DNA of 51,501 nt. Source: Streptococcus suis (lineage in GTDB: Bacteria > Bacillota > Bacilli > Lactobacillales > Streptococcaceae). Both the position numbers and the translations under genes were made by a program. Shown here one piece after another: positions 49,985 to 51,501 of this stretch. The stretch is from the NCBI RefSeq assembly GCF_019794555.1, contig NZ_JAIMEP010000014.1, forward strand, positions 1-51,501, in the 5' to 3' direction. Below the pieces are notes generated by a model. It saw only the letters and a list, made by a program, of their open reading frames with translations. It did no database searches and was not told the DNA's origin. Every line of letters starts with the position of its first letter. Positions within the stretch are counted from its first letter, which is position 1.

Positions 49985-51253
49985 CTAGGCACTAGCTACA
50001 ATCTTTTCAGGATTTTTTCCTGTAAAAATGCTATAGCCCAACAACCCTACAGAAAGCAAGAGGAAGATGAGAGAAATACTTGTCGCAGAAAGCACAGCTA
50101 CCATAAGGGCAACCAGGGCCTGACCTGCAACCATGCCGATTTGACAGAAGGTGTCGATACCTCCGCCAACGGTTGCCAATTTATCCTCTGGCAATTCATT
50201 CATAACCAGAGCACCCATTTTCGGGTTGAAAATTCCCAACATCATTGCCGTTACAAAGATAACCGCCAACACCATATAGATATTGTGGAGAAAGAATCCT
50301 AGGAAAAGTAAAACAGGCGTGAGAGTCGAAAACTTGAGGAGATTAACCAAGCTAACATTTTTGAAAAGAGCCATCCCTAGACTGGAACCAAGAATGCTCC
50401 CAACTGAGAAGAGAATGGAAATCAGAGCCACCGTTGTCCCAGCATTGGCAATGACAAAATCTGGAAACTCCTTCATATTAAGAATCGCTAATGGTGAGAG
50501 GGCGGTAAAAATCGCATTCAAGCTGGTAATTGTAATGATAGAAGCCTTTAGTACAGGAATATTTTGGATAACCTTATAAGATTCCTTTATGCTTTGACGC
50601 ATTCCCTTGATAATCCCTGCCTCTGTTTCCACTTGCTCAGCTTGCTGGATTGGATTTTCCTTCAATAGTTTAGCGATAGCAGGACGAATCACTAGCATAA
50701 TAGCAAGACTAGCCAAGAAGGTCCCAGCGTTTAAGAAGGCTAGGCTTTGATAGGACAGAAATCCGATCAGGATGGCTCCGCTGGCTTGAAAGGCAATTTG
50801 CAAGAGACTTTTAACAGTCATTTTAAAAGCCATGGCAGATTCACGGTCTTCAGCTGCTACTACTCGCAGGCTGACAGGCAGATAAAGACCATTTTCATAT
50901 TGACCTGCCAAATCAGACAAGAAGTTGATGACACATACAACTGCTACAATCAAAAATGCTGGTGCAAAGCCCATTAAGAGACCAACAAGGGCATAGAGAC
51001 CAACACGAACCAGGAGGGTTATTAAAATGGTATCCAATTTATTTTTAGTCTTGTCTGCCCAAATCCCGATAAAGAGGCCTGCTAAAATCGGCAAGGTCTC
51101 AGATGCGGTAATCATAGCCAGCGCAAACTTGGTATCTGGTAGAAACAAGACATAGTTCATCAAAGCCAGATAGTAAAGCGTATCTCCAAAGTTAGAAATC
51201 AAGTCTGCCACAAAGCTAGATAGAAATAATTTATTGTGAATCAACTTTTTCAT
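49985..51253 (-). CDS. MFS multidrug-type transporter (first tandem copy)
   Basis: About 422 residues from the ATG at 51253, which has AAGGAG 7 bases upstream. It shares long stretches with its neighbour (for example SNFGDTLYYLALMNYVLFLP and DTKFALAMITASETLPIL). Motif A-like GIWADKTKNKLD follows helix two, and the C-terminus differs most. It is first in the operon, behind a promoter flanked by palindromes. Confidence 0.85.
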   Translation of the reverse strand: MKKLIHNKLFLSSFVADLISNFGDTLYYLALMNYVLFLPDTKFALAMITASETLPILAGLFIGIWADKTKNKLDTILITLLVRVGLYALVGLLMGFAPAFLIVAVVCVINFLSDLAGQYENGLYLPVSLRVVAAEDRESAMAFKMTVKSLLQIAFQASGAILIGFLSYQSLAFLNAGTFLASLAIMLVIRPAIAKLLKENPIQQAEQVETEAGIIKGMRQSIKESYKVIQNIPVLKASIITITSLNAIFTALSPLAILNMKEFPDFVIANAGTTVALISILFSVGSILGSSLGMALFKNVSLVNLLKFSTLTPVLLFLGFFLHNIYMVLAVIFVTAMMLGIFNPKMGALVMNELPEDKLATVGGGIDTFCQIGMVAGQALVALMVAVLSATSISLIFLLLSVGLLGYSIFTGKNPEKIVASA

Positions 51254-51274
51254 AAATATCTCCTTAAACATCAA

Positions 51275-51356
51275 TTAAATATTTGTTTAATATTATTTTA
51301 CACTTAATTTTCATAAAGTCAACACTTAATTTAACAAAAATTAAATATTTATTAAA
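51275..51356 (-). promoter_or_regulatory. promoter with flanking twin palindromes for the MFS-MFS-regulator operon
   Basis: On the minus strand TTGACT (51322-51317), a 16-base spacer and TAAAAT (51300-51295). An AT-rich palindrome TTAAATATTTGTTTAA (51275-51290) lies just downstream of the -10, and TTAAATATTTATTAAA (51341-51356) just upstream of the -35. Two matching sites around a promoter suggest repression by a dimeric regulator, probably the ArsR-like protein. Confidence 0.6.
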
Positions 51357-51430
51357 TAGACATTTAATACTCCATGCTCAGAGTTAGTGTAAAATAATTC
51401 TCGGAAAAACGTTTACAGGTTTTCAAAACA

Positions 51431-51480
51431 AAAAAAGTCCTATATCCTAGGAAATGCGTAAATAACCTAGAAGGATATAG
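51431..51480 (-). terminator. terminator for a gene beyond the right edge
   Basis: CTATATCC-TAGG (51440-51451) pairs with CCTA-GAA-GGATATAG (51466-51480). Read on the minus strand the stem is followed by a T-run. The 21 bases beyond it show no identifiable gene. Confidence 0.5.
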
Positions 51481-51501
51481 AACCTATGACTATTGTAACA
51501 G

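Overview
The window looks like a chromosomal segment of a low-GC Streptococcus, most likely Streptococcus suis or a close relative. The pointers are the streptococcal ATP synthase gene order (c-a-b-delta-alpha-gamma-beta-epsilon), the murA-epuA-endA block with an EndAsuis-type nuclease, a MutX-type Nudix enzyme, the fol cluster, and smc-HAD-HAD-ftsY downstream of rnc. The species call is inference from gene content; no rRNA, tRNA or CRISPR array was seen.

Layout. Bases 1-7660 are an AT-rich accessory region with many broken genes. On the minus strand it holds a helix-turn-helix/TPR-like regulator, an MFS exporter and a radical SAM/SPASM peptide-maturase gene. That maturase gene is destroyed twice, by an IS3-family insertion after about codon 31 and by an in-frame TAA. 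Upstream of it lie an integrase N-terminal stump and remnants of a sialic-acid binding protein and an acetylxylan esterase. On the plus strand a strong promoter drives a structured RNA of about 150 nt that ends in a terminator directly before a PBECR4-type nuclease gene, an arrangement like that of RNA-neutralised toxins. Bases 7964-13000 carry an Old Yellow Enzyme, a zinc-ribbon protein and a tightly coupled folE-folP-folB-folK-permease operon. Bases 13100-16700 carry mutX, a DUF4956/VTC pair, a membrane-anchored EEP phosphatase and a small unknown protein.

Bases 16700-18820 hold an unknown two-gene membrane/coiled-coil operon. Its promoter has an 11-G homopolymer between TTGACA and TATAAT, making a 20-bp spacer; this looks like a phase-variable promoter and is the most striking signal in the window. 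Bases 19100-23590 are pheS-GNAT-pheT behind a Phe T-box leader. Bases 23590-32600 run, in transcriptional order on the minus strand, through the F-type ATPase operon, a DUF1146 gene, murA, epuA and endA. Next come a diacylglycerol-kinase-like gene and ligA (minus strand), then a plus-strand run with a 48-residue protein, a permease/TIGR03943 pair, zwf and a DNA-alkylation-repair gene. A minus-strand rnc-smc-HAD-HAD-ftsY operon follows. The right end holds two tandem paralogous MFS exporters and an ArsR-like regulator, with twin palindromes flanking the promoter.

Most of the window is core housekeeping. The novelty lies in the phase-variable promoter operon, the RNA-plus-PBECR4 unit, the decayed radical-SAM peptide locus and a Pro-to-Leu change in the sulfonamide-contact loop of FolP.
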